64,000 nt of DNA. Source: an uncultured bacterium (GTDB lineage Bacteria > Actinomycetota > Coriobacteriia > Coriobacteriales > Eggerthellaceae). The notes below the pieces were generated by a model that worked only from the letters and a program-made list of their open reading frames with translations, did no database searches and was not told the DNA's origin. Location of the stretch: the NCBI GenBank assembly GCA_937890835.1, contig CALADF010000031.1:1-64000 (forward strand), given 5' to 3'. Shown one piece after another: positions 50,464 to 59,537 of this stretch; within the stretch, counting starts at the first letter, position 1; each line of letters opens with the position of its first letter. The position numbers and the translations under genes were made by a program.

Positions 50464-52671
50464 ATGGGAGACGGTCTGGCCCGCAATGCCGTGTACGGGA
50501 CGAGCGATGGGGAAGGGGCGGAAGGGTCCTCGCCGCGTCTTGGGGGCGCTTGCGTCGAGCAGCCGAGCATGCTCGACGAGCACGAGCTCGCCTCCGTCGC
50601 GTCGGATCCTGCTGCGCGCGTCGAGGCGCTTCGTCGCGAAATCGAGCATCATACCCACCTGTACTACGCCCTTGACGCCCCCGAGATCTCCGACGCGGCG
50701 TTCGATTCCCTCATGCGCGAGTTGCGCGAGCTGGAGGCGGCGCATCCGGAGCTTGTCGACCCGACGAGCCCGACCCAGCGCGTCGGCGGCTATGTCGGCG
50801 AGCAGTTCGCCCCCGTCCGGCACGCCCGGCGCATGTACTCGCTCGATAACGCGATGGATCTCGCCGAGCTCGATGCGTGGCTCGCTCGCATCGAGGAGGC
50901 GTGCGGCTCCATGCCCCCGATGTGCTGCGAGTTGAAGATCGACGGTTCGTCCATCGCGCTCACCTACGAGGGCGCGGCTCTTGTGCGCGCGGCGACGCGC
51001 GGCGACGGCACCACCGGCGAGGACGTGACCGCCAACGTGCGCACGGTGAAAGACGTCCCGCTTCGCTTGCGTGCTGAGGCTCTTTCCGCCGTGCGCGATG
51101 GTTCGATCGAGCTGCGCGGCGAGGTGTACATGCCCAAGAGCAGCTTCAACGCGCTCAACGAGGCCGCAGGGGAATCCGGGCGCGCTCCTTTCGCCAACCC
51201 GCGCAACGCGGCCGCCGGCTCGCTTCGCCAGAAGGATCCGCACGTCACCGCCATGCGCGACTTGTCGACGTTTATGTACGCCACCGCGGACGATTCGTCG
51301 CTTGACATCGCGGGGCAATGGGAGCTGCTCGAATGGCTGCGTTCGGCGGGGTTCCACGTGAATCCCGACGTCAAGTTGTGCCAGACCGCCGAAGAGGTGC
51401 ACGCCTTCTGCGCCGAGGCGCTGAAGCGCCGCGAGAGCCTGCCGTACGAGATCGACGGCGTCGTGGTGAAGGTGAACGAGTTCGCGCGCCAAGAGGCGCT
51501 TGGGTTCACCGCGCGTGCGCCGCGCTGGGCCATCGCCTTCAAGTTCCCACCCGAGGAGAAGACCACCATCCTGCGCGACATCACGGTGCAGGTAGGGCGC
51601 ACCGGCGTTCTCACGCCGGTGGCGGAGCTCGATCCGGTGCTGGTGGCGGGCTCGACCGTGGCGCGCGCGACGTTGCACAACCTCGACGAGGTTCACCGCA
51701 AGGACGTGCGCGTCGGCGACACCGTGATCGTGCGCAAGGCGGGCGACGTCATCCCCGAGGTCCTCGGGCCGGTCGCTTCGCTTCGCCCCGCTGATGCGGT
51801 GGAGTGGAGCATGCCCGAGCGTTGCCCAAGCTGCGGCAGCCCCGTCGTCCGCGACGAGGGGGAGGTCGCCTTCCGCTGCATCTCCATCGACTGCCCGGCT
51901 CAGGCTCAGGAGCGTCTGCTTCATTGGGCGAGTCGCGGCGCGCTCGACATAGACGGCATGGGCGAGGAGATCGTGAACCGCCTGGTCGAATCGGGCCGTT
52001 TGTCCGACGTGGCGGATTACTACTCGCTTGACGAGGTTGAGCTTTCGATGCTCGACATGGGGCGCGTGAACAAGGACGGCGAGCCTATCCGTCTCGGGTC
52101 GACCGTTGCGAAAAAACTCGTTGACGCCATCGCGGCCTCGAAGGGGAAGCCGTTCGCGCGCGTGCTGTTCGGGCTCGGCATCCGCCATATCGGCAAGACC
52201 ACGGCAGAGGCCGTCGCCGCCGCGTATCCGTCGATGGAGGCGCTTTCCCGGGCTGACGAGGAGGCGCTCGCGGGCATCGACGGCATCGGCCCGAAAATCG
52301 CCCGCAGCCTGTGGGTGTTTTTACGTACGCCCGACAACGTCGCGGTCATCGAGCGCTTGCGTTCGGCGGGCGTGTCCATGGCGCAGGAGGCGATGGCGCC
52401 GGGCGACGAGGTTCCCCAGACGTTGACGGGCTTGACGTTCGTTTTGACGGGCTCGCTTGCGGAGTCGGGCATGACGCGCGACGAAGCGGGCGCTCGCTTG
52501 AAGGCGATGGGCGCGAAGGTGTCGGGCAGTGTCTCGAAGAAGACGAGCTTCGTCGTCGCGGGCGAGGCGGCGGGGTCGAAATACGACAAAGCGGTCTCGC
52601 TCGGCGTGCCCGTGCTCTCCGAAGTCGATTTGCTTTCGATATTCGAGACGGGGAAGGCTCCCGAGGCCTAG
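50464..52671 (+). CDS. ligA: NAD-dependent DNA ligase
   Basis: 735 residues. Adenylation domain with nucleotide-binding HHTHLYYALDAPEISDAAFD and catalytic Lys in CCELKIDGSS; OB domain TGVLTPVAELDPV; four-Cys zinc finger CPSCGSPVV...RCISIDCPAQ; HhH region; and a C-terminal BRCT domain (FVLTGSLAESGMTRDEA). ATG 50464 has AAAGG upstream; the first ~35 residues are not conserved, so ATG 50569 is also possible. Confidence 0.97.
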   Translation: MGDGLARNAVYGTSDGEGAEGSSPRLGGACVEQPSMLDEHELASVASDPAARVEALRREIEHHTHLYYALDAPEISDAAFDSLMRELRELEAAHPELVDPTSPTQRVGGYVGEQFAPVRHARRMYSLDNAMDLAELDAWLARIEEACGSMPPMCCELKIDGSSIALTYEGAALVRAATRGDGTTGEDVTANVRTVKDVPLRLRAEALSAVRDGSIELRGEVYMPKSSFNALNEAAGESGRAPFANPRNAAAGSLRQKDPHVTAMRDLSTFMYATADDSSLDIAGQWELLEWLRSAGFHVNPDVKLCQTAEEVHAFCAEALKRRESLPYEIDGVVVKVNEFARQEALGFTARAPRWAIAFKFPPEEKTTILRDITVQVGRTGVLTPVAELDPVLVAGSTVARATLHNLDEVHRKDVRVGDTVIVRKAGDVIPEVLGPVASLRPADAVEWSMPERCPSCGSPVVRDEGEVAFRCISIDCPAQAQERLLHWASRGALDIDGMGEEIVNRLVESGRLSDVADYYSLDEVELSMLDMGRVNKDGEPIRLGSTVAKKLVDAIAASKGKPFARVLFGLGIRHIGKTTAEAVAAAYPSMEALSRADEEALAGIDGIGPKIARSLWVFLRTPDNVAVIERLRSAGVSMAQEAMAPGDEVPQTLTGLTFVLTGSLAESGMTRDEAGARLKAMGAKVSGSVSKKTSFVVAGEAAGSKYDKAVSLGVPVLSEVDLLSIFETGKAPEA

Positions 52672-52765
52672 GACGGGTTGGCTCGAGCCGCGCAGCGCCG
52701 CGGCTCGGCCTTCGGAGGCGGTCCCTCGTTCACCTTATTCATCCTCGCAATGCGATAATTCACGC

Positions 52766-52802
52766 TTGACTATAACCGTCGTTTAGCATAAAACTGTTAA
52801 CG
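52766..52802 (+). promoter_or_regulatory. modA promoter with possible ModE-type half-sites
   Basis: TTGACT (52766-52771), 17 bases, TAAAAC (52789-52794). Overlapping it, CGTTTA (52780-52785) and TTAACG (52797-52802) form an inverted pair with one mismatch, similar in form to CGTTA...TAACG sites of molybdate regulators. No other feature is seen in 52672-52992 apart from a GC hairpin right after ligA. Confidence 0.45.
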
Positions 52803-52992
52803 GCTCAGCATGTTTCGTGGTTTTTGCCACCAAGTGCGCTCGGTTCCGCCTCGGAGTGCCCCGCGTGTTTGCGGCTCGCGATAGCGTGCGATGCTCGGCT
52901 TCGAAGCGTGCTCGCAACGTTCGAGGTGGGAAGGGAAGACGCGTGGCTTTTCAGGAAGAGGGCGCGCGGTCGGTTTGACCAGGGAGGTTTCA

Positions 52993-53889
52993 ATGAAGAA
53001 GAGAACCCGCAAGTTCGCGGCTGCGGCGCTTGCCGTGTCGCTCGTCGGCGTGTTCGCGCTGTTCGGCTGCTCGGGAGGAAGCGCGGCGAGCTCGGCATCG
53101 AGCTCCGCATCCAGCTCGGCGGCATCGGCGGAGCCCGTGGAGCTCCAGGTGTTCGCGGCGAATTCGCTGTCGAAGGCTATGGAGGACATTCAAGCGGCCT
53201 ACATCGCCGACGGCCACGATAACGTCACGTTCGCCGACACCCAGTACAAATCTTCCGGCGAGCTGAACGAGATGCTCGGCGCGGGCTCCTACGCCGACTT
53301 GCTCATCTCCGCGTCGAAGGGCTCGATGGACACCGCCGTCAAAGAGGGCTATGTCGATGAGTCGACGCGCGTCGACATGTTCGTGAACGACCTCGTGATC
53401 GTCGCGAAGGAGGACTCGGATATCTCCGAGGTCACGCTGCAGGATATCGCCGATGGCGAGTACACCTTCTGCGTCGGCGACGAGTCGGTGCCTGCCGGCA
53501 ACTATGCCTGCCAGGCGCTCTCCACGGTCGGCGTGTACGTCCCCGCAGGTGACGAGGCGGGCAAGACCGGCAAGGACATCTCCGGCAAGGGCGGCGCGTT
53601 CGCCGATGGCTACACTCCCGTTCTCGACACCTCGGTCGGCAACGTCTGCAAACATGCGCAATCCGGCGACGTCGACGTCGCGTTCGTGTACACTTCCGAC
53701 GTGTACCGCTTCGGCGGCGTGAAGATTGTCGGCACGGTTCCCGCGGACACGCACAAGAACATCGTGTACCCCGGCGCCATCACGGCTAACTGCGAGAACG
53801 TCGAGGCGACGCAGGAGTTCCTCGATTGGTGCCTGAACAGCGACCAGGCGAAGAAGATCTGGCAGGAGTGGGGTTTCGAGCTCGCCTAG
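52993..53889 (+). CDS. modA: Molybdate-binding lipoprotein ModA
   Basis: 298 residues. Lipoprotein signal with lipobox LFGC, a Ser/Ala linker, then the ModA fold: VFAANSLSKAMEDIQAAY, FADTQYKSSGELNEMLGAGSYADLLISAS, NDLVIVAKEDS, VGNVCKHAQSGDVDVAFVYTSD and a C-terminal FLDWCLNSDQAKKIWQEWGF. Captures molybdate (or tungstate) for ModBC. GGGAGG precedes ATG 52993. Confidence 0.94.
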   Translation: MKKRTRKFAAAALAVSLVGVFALFGCSGGSAASSASSSASSSAASAEPVELQVFAANSLSKAMEDIQAAYIADGHDNVTFADTQYKSSGELNEMLGAGSYADLLISASKGSMDTAVKEGYVDESTRVDMFVNDLVIVAKEDSDISEVTLQDIADGEYTFCVGDESVPAGNYACQALSTVGVYVPAGDEAGKTGKDISGKGGAFADGYTPVLDTSVGNVCKHAQSGDVDVAFVYTSDVYRFGGVKIVGTVPADTHKNIVYPGAITANCENVEATQEFLDWCLNSDQAKKIWQEWGFELA

Positions 53890-53939
53890 CCGATCGGCAT
53901 GATCACGTGCGTATCGCGGGATGAGCGCGATACGCTGCG

Positions 53940-53971
53940 GGAGGATGGGCGGTGCGCCCATCCTCCTTTTT
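53940..53971 (+). terminator. Terminator/attenuator between modA and modB
   Basis: A perfect 12-base stem, GGAGGATGGGCG-GTG-CGCCCATCCTCC, followed by T5. A second hairpin (CGTATCGCG/CGCGATACG, 53910-53934) precedes it. Partial termination would give more binding protein than permease. Confidence 0.8.
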
Positions 53972-54038
53972 GGTGTGAGGGGCGTGTCGTCCGACGACGC
54001 GCCGCCCGCGCGGTTGAGTTGGGGCATGAGAGGGGAAA

Positions 54039-55460
54039 ATGCGCATGAGAAGGTTCATCGCGTGTCTCGCCGTCGCCTGCGTGCTGGCGTTGGGGGGCGC
54101 GCAGGCGGCTTTCGCCGATGACGCGCTCGGCGATGTCGACAGCCCGCGGACGCCGGAGCAGGAGGTGGCGGCTTCGAGCTCCGGGAACTCGGAGGCGACA
54201 GGTGTTGCGGTGTCGAGCGAGGGCGATGCGGCCGCCGTCGACGGGGCGAGCTTCGCGATGAGCGATTTCTCCCGTGCGCAGAAGGGCACGAACCGCGACA
54301 TCGGAGGGGCGTACCGCGGGTACTCGTATCTGGTCGGTCACGAGACGGGGTGCTTCGTGCAGGTGGTGGCGGCTGACGGCTGCGCGGTCGTCTACGTTCC
54401 CGCAGCTGTTGCGTCGGCGCTTGGCGTCGACGTGTCCGATACGGCGGTTCAAGACCAGCTGAGAAACTGCCTCGTCGCGCTTGACGCCGGGCAGGCGGCG
54501 GGGTCGACGCCCCTTTCTGAAATCGAGGATTGGAGCTTCACCTCGGAGACGTCTTACGTCGACGGCGCCGTGAGGTTCGAGTTCGACCAGGAATTCGATG
54601 GCGGCGTGTACGCGTTCGTCATCGGCGCGGACGGATCCGACCTCACCGACACCGACAATCCGAACTACCTGAAGCCCTCCTTCGCCGACTTCGGGCGCAT
54701 GGTGGCGCCCTCCGAGGTCGAGATAGCCGCCGCGCCCACGTGGTTCGAATCGGCGGCGGAGTTTCTGCGCACACTTGACTGGAGCCCGTTATGGGTGACG
54801 CTCAAGACCACGGGCGTCGCCATCGTCATCATCTTCGTTTTGGGCTTGCTGGCGGCGTATTTCTGCTTGAACATCTCGCAGAGGGCGAAGAACATCTTCG
54901 ACTCCATCTTCACCATCCCCATGGTTTTGCCCCCGACGGTGTGCGGCTTCGTGTTGCTGTACCTGTGCGGTCGCAACACCGCGTTCGGCCAGTTCTTCAT
55001 CGACATCGGGTTCCCGCTCATCTTCAGCTGGCCCGCTACCGTCATCGCGGCCGTGGTGGTGGCGTTCCCGCTCATGTACCGCAGCGCGCTCGGTGCGTTC
55101 GAGAACCTCGATCCCAACATGCTCGACGCGGCGCGCACGCTCGGATGGAGCAACGCGCGCATCTTCGTCAAGCTGATGCTTCCGTTGTCGTGGAGCTCCA
55201 TCGCGGCCGGCACGGTGCTCGCGTTCGCCCGCGCGCTCGGCGAGTTCGGCGCGACGTTGTTCCTCGCGGGTAACTACCTCGGCGTCACGCGCACCATCCC
55301 CATCGCCATCTACTTCGAGTGGATGAACGGCAACGATGGCGTAGCGTGGTTCTGGACGGCCATCATCATCGGGTTCAGCTTCGTGGTCATCCTGTTCATC
55401 AACTTGTGGAGCGCGCGTACCACCAAGTACCGCAAGCGCGAGCTGAAGGAGGAGAAGTGA
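54039..55460 (+). CDS. modB: Molybdate permease ModB with extra N-terminal extracytoplasmic domain
   Basis: 473 residues, about twice the normal ~230. Residues 1-25 are a cleavable-type signal; ~26-235 form a soluble, exported region with DTDNPNYLKPSFADFG near its end; ~245-460 are a normal ModB: GLLAAYFCLN, IPMVLPPTVCGFVLLYL, the EAA loop ENLDPNMLDAARTLGWSNARIF. GAGGGG precedes ATG 54039. The N-terminal region resembles nothing I can name. Stop overlaps the modC start as GTGA. Confidence 0.9.
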   Translation: MRMRRFIACLAVACVLALGGAQAAFADDALGDVDSPRTPEQEVAASSSGNSEATGVAVSSEGDAAAVDGASFAMSDFSRAQKGTNRDIGGAYRGYSYLVGHETGCFVQVVAADGCAVVYVPAAVASALGVDVSDTAVQDQLRNCLVALDAGQAAGSTPLSEIEDWSFTSETSYVDGAVRFEFDQEFDGGVYAFVIGADGSDLTDTDNPNYLKPSFADFGRMVAPSEVEIAAAPTWFESAAEFLRTLDWSPLWVTLKTTGVAIVIIFVLGLLAAYFCLNISQRAKNIFDSIFTIPMVLPPTVCGFVLLYLCGRNTAFGQFFIDIGFPLIFSWPATVIAAVVVAFPLMYRSALGAFENLDPNMLDAARTLGWSNARIFVKLMLPLSWSSIAAGTVLAFARALGEFGATLFLAGNYLGVTRTIPIAIYFEWMNGNDGVAWFWTAIIIGFSFVVILFINLWSARTTKYRKRELKEEK

Positions 55461-56563
55461 GTCTCGAGGTTTCCATCAAAAAGAGGTTTCCCGCTTTCAC
55501 GCTCGATGTCGATATCGACGCGGGCTCGGAGACGCTGGGTTTTCTCGGCGCGTCGGGTTGCGGCAAGAGCCTCACCATGCGCTGCATCGCCGGCATCGAG
55601 ACGCCTGACGAGGGGCGTATCGTGGTGAACGGTCGGGTGTTCTTCGATTCGGAGAAGAAGATCAACCTCACGCCGCAGCAGCGCAAGACCGCGCTTCTGT
55701 TCCAAAACTACATGTTGTTCCCGAACCTCACCGTGGCGCAAAACGTTGCGGCGGGCGTCGGGCGGGACGTCGCCAAGAGCGAGGCGCGTTCCATCGTCCA
55801 GGGCGAGCTGAAGCGCTTCGGATTGGAAGGCTTCGACGACAGGTATCCCTCGCAGCTTTCAGGCGGCCAGCAGCAGCGTGTCGCGCTCGCGCGCATGCTC
55901 GCTGCGCGTCCTGGCATCCTCATGCTCGACGAGCCGTTCTCCGCGCTCGACTCTCATCTCAAAGGCGTGCTCGAGCAGAACCTCGTCAGCTTGTTCGACG
56001 CCTTCGACGGCACCATCCTCTACGTGAGCCACGATATCGACGAGGCGCTGCGCTTCTGCGACCGTATCGCCGTGGTCGAGTCGGGGCGCATTCTCGAGGT
56101 CGATTCGGGTGACGAGCTGGTGAACAACCCCCACTCCTCCGCCGCTCTCAAGCTATCCGGATGCAAGAACGCCGCTCCGGTGACCTACGTCGACGACCAT
56201 CGCGTATGGGCTCCGAAATGGGGCGTTTCGGTGTCGGCCGGCAAGGCGGTCCCGCGCGACGTGAAGTACCTGGGCGTACGCGCGCGTTACATTGAGCGCG
56301 CGGAGGGGCCGGGGGAGAACTGCTATCTCATGTCGGTCGATCGCGCGAGCGACTCGCGCTTCGAGCGAACGCTCCTGCTCGGTTTCGTCGAGCGCGACGA
56401 GCGCGAGGTTCCGACGGTGGGGCATGCCGAAGACGAGATGAAGTACCTGCACCAGCACTTGTTCTGGCGCGTGAGCAAGGAGGGCGGCGGCCCTCTTCCC
56501 GAGGAGGGGGACAGGCTTTGGATTCGCATCCCGAAAGATCGGATCTACCTGGTGACGCGCTAG
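55457..56563 (+). CDS. modC: Molybdate transporter ATPase ModC
   Basis: 368 residues. Walker A GASGCGKSLT, Q-loop LLFQNYMLFPN, signature LSGGQQQRVALARM, Walker B ILMLDEPFSALD, H-loop YVSHDIDEALRF; a C-terminal ~120-residue domain replaces the typical TOBE/Mop pair or is a divergent form of it. GTG start 55457 with GAAGGAGGAG upstream, overlapping modB. Its stop shares bases with the stop of the convergent regulator. Confidence 0.94.
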   Translation: MSLEVSIKKRFPAFTLDVDIDAGSETLGFLGASGCGKSLTMRCIAGIETPDEGRIVVNGRVFFDSEKKINLTPQQRKTALLFQNYMLFPNLTVAQNVAAGVGRDVAKSEARSIVQGELKRFGLEGFDDRYPSQLSGGQQQRVALARMLAARPGILMLDEPFSALDSHLKGVLEQNLVSLFDAFDGTILYVSHDIDEALRFCDRIAVVESGRILEVDSGDELVNNPHSSAALKLSGCKNAAPVTYVDDHRVWAPKWGVSVSAGKAVPRDVKYLGVRARYIERAEGPGENCYLMSVDRASDSRFERTLLLGFVERDEREVPTVGHAEDEMKYLHQHLFWRVSKEGGGPLPEEGDRLWIRIPKDRIYLVTR

Positions 56564-57531
56564 CTTTCGTAAACGATCGCCCCGAGCGCGTCGCAGTTGT
56601 CGGCGGTCATGCGGACAAGATCCTCTTTGAAACCGCGCGATGCCGTGAGAGCCTTCATGGCCCTCACCAAGGGAAGGGTGCGCTCTGTTTTCGCCACGGC
56701 GATGTCGAGCCATTCGTTTTGCAGCGGCACGAACTCCACCCCGTCCGCCTGCTTGCTCGCGTGCTCGGTCGCCAGCCCGATGTTGCAGCTGCCCTTCGCG
56801 GCGGCGTTGACCACGGCGAGCGCGCTGGGAAGCTCGTCGTCGTACCCTTCGATCGAGCGGGGGTTGGCTTCGAGCGATACGAGCTTCTCGTCGAGCAAGA
56901 TGCGCGTGCCGCAGCCCCGCTGCCTGTTCGCGAGACGCACGCCCTTATTCAGCAGGCCGCCCCACGTCGTGATGCGAAGCGGATTGCCTTCCCTTACGAC
57001 AAATCCCATGCGGCGTTGGTACAGGCGGATGATCGTCACGGGCGCGCCCGGCGCAAGACGCTGAACGAACGCAGTGTTGTACGAGTTGGTGCGCCAGTCG
57101 TACAGATGGGTGAGCGCGGCGTCCGCGTTGCCGGTGTAAAGATCGATAAGCGCGTAGTAGCTGCCCCGGTACACGCGTTTGGTCTTCACGCCCGACGCGT
57201 TGAGATGATTCGCAATGATGTCTCCCGCCATATCGTTGCCGGCGAGCACGAACCCGCCATCGTCTCTCGCGTTTCGCGCCGTCGTCTCCGACTTGCCCTT
57301 CCAGGCCGAAGGAGCTTCGTCGACGTCGCGGCCGGGCGAATGACGGGAGGAGCTTGCGCTGTTGCGGATTTCCGCAAGATAGCCGTTGACGTCGTCGAGG
57401 GTGAAGAAAAGCTTGCGTCCGATTCGATACGAGGCGAGTTCGCCTGTCTGCGCGAGCCTGTAGACGGCGTTTCTTCCGATTCCGATGATGCCCGCCGCCT
57501 CTTCGGCGGTAAGGCGCTCCTGGTTCATCAT
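56560..57531 (-). CDS. HTH regulator with molybdate-binding-protein-like sensor domain
   Basis: 323 residues. N-terminal excisionase-type helix-turn-helix (LTAEEAAGIIGIGRNAVYRLAQTG, then GRKLFFTLDDVNGYL), a disordered linker, then a PBP-like domain of the kind found with molybdate regulators (FVLAGNDMAGDIIANHLNASG, GNADAALTHLYDWRTNSYN, RGCGTRILLDE). Probably represses or activates mod, mop and moa genes depending on molybdate or tungstate. ATG 57531 has GAGGT upstream. Convergent with modC, stop codons overlapping in CTAG. Confidence 0.87.
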   Translation of the reverse strand: MMNQERLTAEEAAGIIGIGRNAVYRLAQTGELASYRIGRKLFFTLDDVNGYLAEIRNSASSSRHSPGRDVDEAPSAWKGKSETTARNARDDGGFVLAGNDMAGDIIANHLNASGVKTKRVYRGSYYALIDLYTGNADAALTHLYDWRTNSYNTAFVQRLAPGAPVTIIRLYQRRMGFVVREGNPLRITTWGGLLNKGVRLANRQRGCGTRILLDEKLVSLEANPRSIEGYDDELPSALAVVNAAAKGSCNIGLATEHASKQADGVEFVPLQNEWLDIAVAKTERTLPLVRAMKALTASRGFKEDLVRMTADNCDALGAIVYES

Positions 57532-57551
57532 GGCTGACCTCGTGCTGACTT

Positions 57552-57579
57552 TGTATATTGCTTTTCAAGTATAGATCAA
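57552..57579 (-). promoter_or_regulatory. Promoter of the molybdate regulator gene
   Basis: Minus-strand TTGATC (57579-57574), 16 bases, TATACA (57557-57552), about 20 bases before the ATG at 57531. Confidence 0.6.
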
Positions 57580-57610
57580 AGCGAGAATATTATTATCAAA
57601 CGAGATGAAC

Positions 57611-57640
57611 AAGGACGAAAAGGGACGAACGGGGACGTCG
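57611..57640. repeat. Three 10-bp iterations in the regulator-mop intergenic region
   Basis: GGACG(A) occurs at 57613, 57623 and 57633, exactly 10 bases (one helical turn) apart, within AAGGACGAAA, AGGGACGAAC, GGGGACGTCG. Lies between the divergent regulator and molbindin genes, so it may be a regulator-binding array. Rest of 57641-57802 shows nothing recognised. Confidence 0.45.
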
Positions 57641-57802
57641 TCTGTGCTCTCGACGCGAGCTGCGTCTTCGCTTTGCCGCCGTCGGGCATACTCGGTCTCG
57701 ACAAGGGGTCGCGCCCCGAACCTGGGGGGCGAGGGAAGCAGAGCCGCCCGCGTACGCTGAGCGGTTCATGATCCGGGCGCAAGCCCGAGAACGGACGTCA
57801 TC

Positions 57803-58228
57803 ATGAAGATTTCCGCACGTAACATCCTCAAGGGCGCCGTCGTCGCCGTCGCCGAGGGCGCTGTCAACGGCGTCGTCAGCATCAAGATCGGAGACGATGT
57901 GGTGAAGACCGACATCACCATGGAGGCCATCAAGTCGCTCGGGCTCGCCGAGGGCGTCGAGGCCTTCGCCATCGTGAAAGCGAGTTCGGTCATGTTCGCC
58001 GCGGGATCCGAGAAGATCGCCGGCATCTCCGCTCGCAACCAGATCGCCGGCACGGTCGTCGAGGTGACCGAGGGGGCCGTCAACGGGCATGTCGTCATCG
58101 AGACCGCCTCGGGCGCGCGCATCAAAGGGTCCATCACGAACGAGGCCATCGAGGCGCTCGGTCTTGCGCAGGGCGCTCCCGCCATCGCCGTTGTGAAGTC
58201 AACCGATGTCATGGTGGGCGTCGAGTAG
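57803..58228 (+). CDS. mop: Molbindin with two Mop domains
   Basis: 141 residues, two tandem ~68-residue Mop/TOBE domains: SARNILKGAVVAVAEGAVNG... and SARNQIAGTVVEVTEGAVNG..., each followed by a variant of VKSTDVMV. Binds and stores molybdate in oligomers. Divergent from the HTH/molybdate regulator. Confidence 0.95.
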   Translation: MKISARNILKGAVVAVAEGAVNGVVSIKIGDDVVKTDITMEAIKSLGLAEGVEAFAIVKASSVMFAAGSEKIAGISARNQIAGTVVEVTEGAVNGHVVIETASGARIKGSITNEAIEALGLAQGAPAIAVVKSTDVMVGVE

Positions 58229-58269
58229 CATTCGCTGAAATCCGATAGTCGGCACGTTGGTGCTTGGAC

Positions 58270-58290
58270 GCGGGGCCGCTCGGGCCCCGC
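58270..58290 (+). terminator. Hairpin after the molbindin gene
   Basis: GCGGGGCC-GCTCG-GGCCCCGC; the tail (GTTCG) is poor in T, so a weak terminator. Confidence 0.5.
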
Positions 58291-58362
58291 GTTCGCGTGC
58301 GCTCGCTTTCGTGAGGCGAGCCATTCGCCCTCAGTGTGTATAATAGTCGCCGACAAATGGAC

Positions 58363-58389
58363 GAGACCGTCGAGTAGGCTCGTGGTCTC
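58363..58389 (+). promoter_or_regulatory. Leader hairpin upstream of moaA
   Basis: GAGACC-GT-CGAG-TAGG-CTCG-T-GGTCTC, downstream of TATAAT (58339-58344) and 41 bases before the moaA start. Too small for the known Moco riboswitch; may modulate translation or RNA stability. Confidence 0.45.
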
Positions 58390-58430
58390 TGCGCGGGTTT
58401 CGCGCTTCGGAGGAAAATGGGGGAGGGGTC

Positions 58431-59432
58431 TTGAAAGATTCTCACGGCAGGGTGATCGACTACCTGCGCATCTCGTTGACCGACCGGTGCAATTTCCGCT
58501 GCATCTACTGCATGCCCGAAAAGGGCGTCAAGCAGATGACGCATGAGGAGATCCTTCGCATCGAGGAGGTCGAGGAACTCGTTCGCATCGCGGCGGGTAT
58601 CGGCATCAAGAGCATCAGGCTCACCGGCGGCGAGCCGCTTGTTCGCAAGGGCGTGGTCGATCTGGTCGAGGCCGTCACCAAAACGCCCGGTATCGAGAAC
58701 GTCTCGATGACGACCAACGGCGTCTTGCTTCCTCGCATGGCCGAGGATCTCAAGCGCGCCGGTCTCTCACGCGTGAACATCTCGCTTGACACGCTCGATC
58801 CCGATCAGTTCCACATGGTCACGCGTGTGGGCTATCTTGAGGACACGCTTGCCGGCATCGATGCGGCGCTTGAGGCGGGCTTCAACCCCGTGAAGATCAA
58901 CGCCGTCACCGTTCGCAGCCTGGATCAGGATTTCCTCGGCTTCGCTAAGCTGTCCATCGATCGTCCGCTGCACGTCCGCTTCATCGAGTACATGCCGGTC
59001 GGCGAGTCCTCGGGTTCGGACGGATGCGGTTGGGGCAAAAAGGACGTCATCCCGAGCGAGGAGCTGCTCGAGACCATCAACGAACGCGCTCGCGAAGAGG
59101 GCATGGCTGAGCTTGCGCCCGCGGGCGAGGACCGGCCGATCGGATGGGGACCCGCGCGCTATTACGAGTTCCCGGGGGCGAAGGGCACGGTCGGCTTCAT
59201 CTCGCCGCTCTCGCGTCATTTCTGCTCGGAGTGCAACCGCATTCGCCTGACGGCCGACGGCAAGATCCGCCCGTGCTTGTTCAGCGACACCGAATACGAT
59301 GTGAAGACCGCGTTGCGCGAAGGCGGCGAAGACGCCGTGCGCGCGGTTCTCTTCGAGGCGCTCGGGGCGAAGCCCGACGAGCATCATGACAAGGTGGGCA
59401 CCGAGCGCGGCATGAGCCAGATCGGCGGCTAG
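58431..59432 (+). CDS. moaA: GTP 3',8-cyclase
   Basis: 333 residues. First step of molybdopterin synthesis, making 3',8-cH2GTP by radical chemistry. N-terminal cluster CNFRCIYC (CxxxCxxC), LTGGEPLVRKG, and C-terminal cluster CSECNRIRLTADGKIRPC; ends with the GG needed for activity (SQIGG). TTG start 58431 with GGGGAGGGG before it. Confidence 0.97.
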   Translation: MKDSHGRVIDYLRISLTDRCNFRCIYCMPEKGVKQMTHEEILRIEEVEELVRIAAGIGIKSIRLTGGEPLVRKGVVDLVEAVTKTPGIENVSMTTNGVLLPRMAEDLKRAGLSRVNISLDTLDPDQFHMVTRVGYLEDTLAGIDAALEAGFNPVKINAVTVRSLDQDFLGFAKLSIDRPLHVRFIEYMPVGESSGSDGCGWGKKDVIPSEELLETINERAREEGMAELAPAGEDRPIGWGPARYYEFPGAKGTVGFISPLSRHFCSECNRIRLTADGKIRPCLFSDTEYDVKTALREGGEDAVRAVLFEALGAKPDEHHDKVGTERGMSQIGG

Positions 59433-59537
59433 CTATCGGGCGGAAGCCGGGTTTCCCCGGCAGGCGGCTCCTTGCCGTCGACGAACACGTATCGAGCATC
59501 GCCTCTGCGGGCGAGTGCATACATGAAGGAGAGCGAC

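Noticed and set aside
58240..58430. Moco riboswitch before moaA
   Set aside because: Only one small hairpin is present; the conserved multi-stem motif is not seen.
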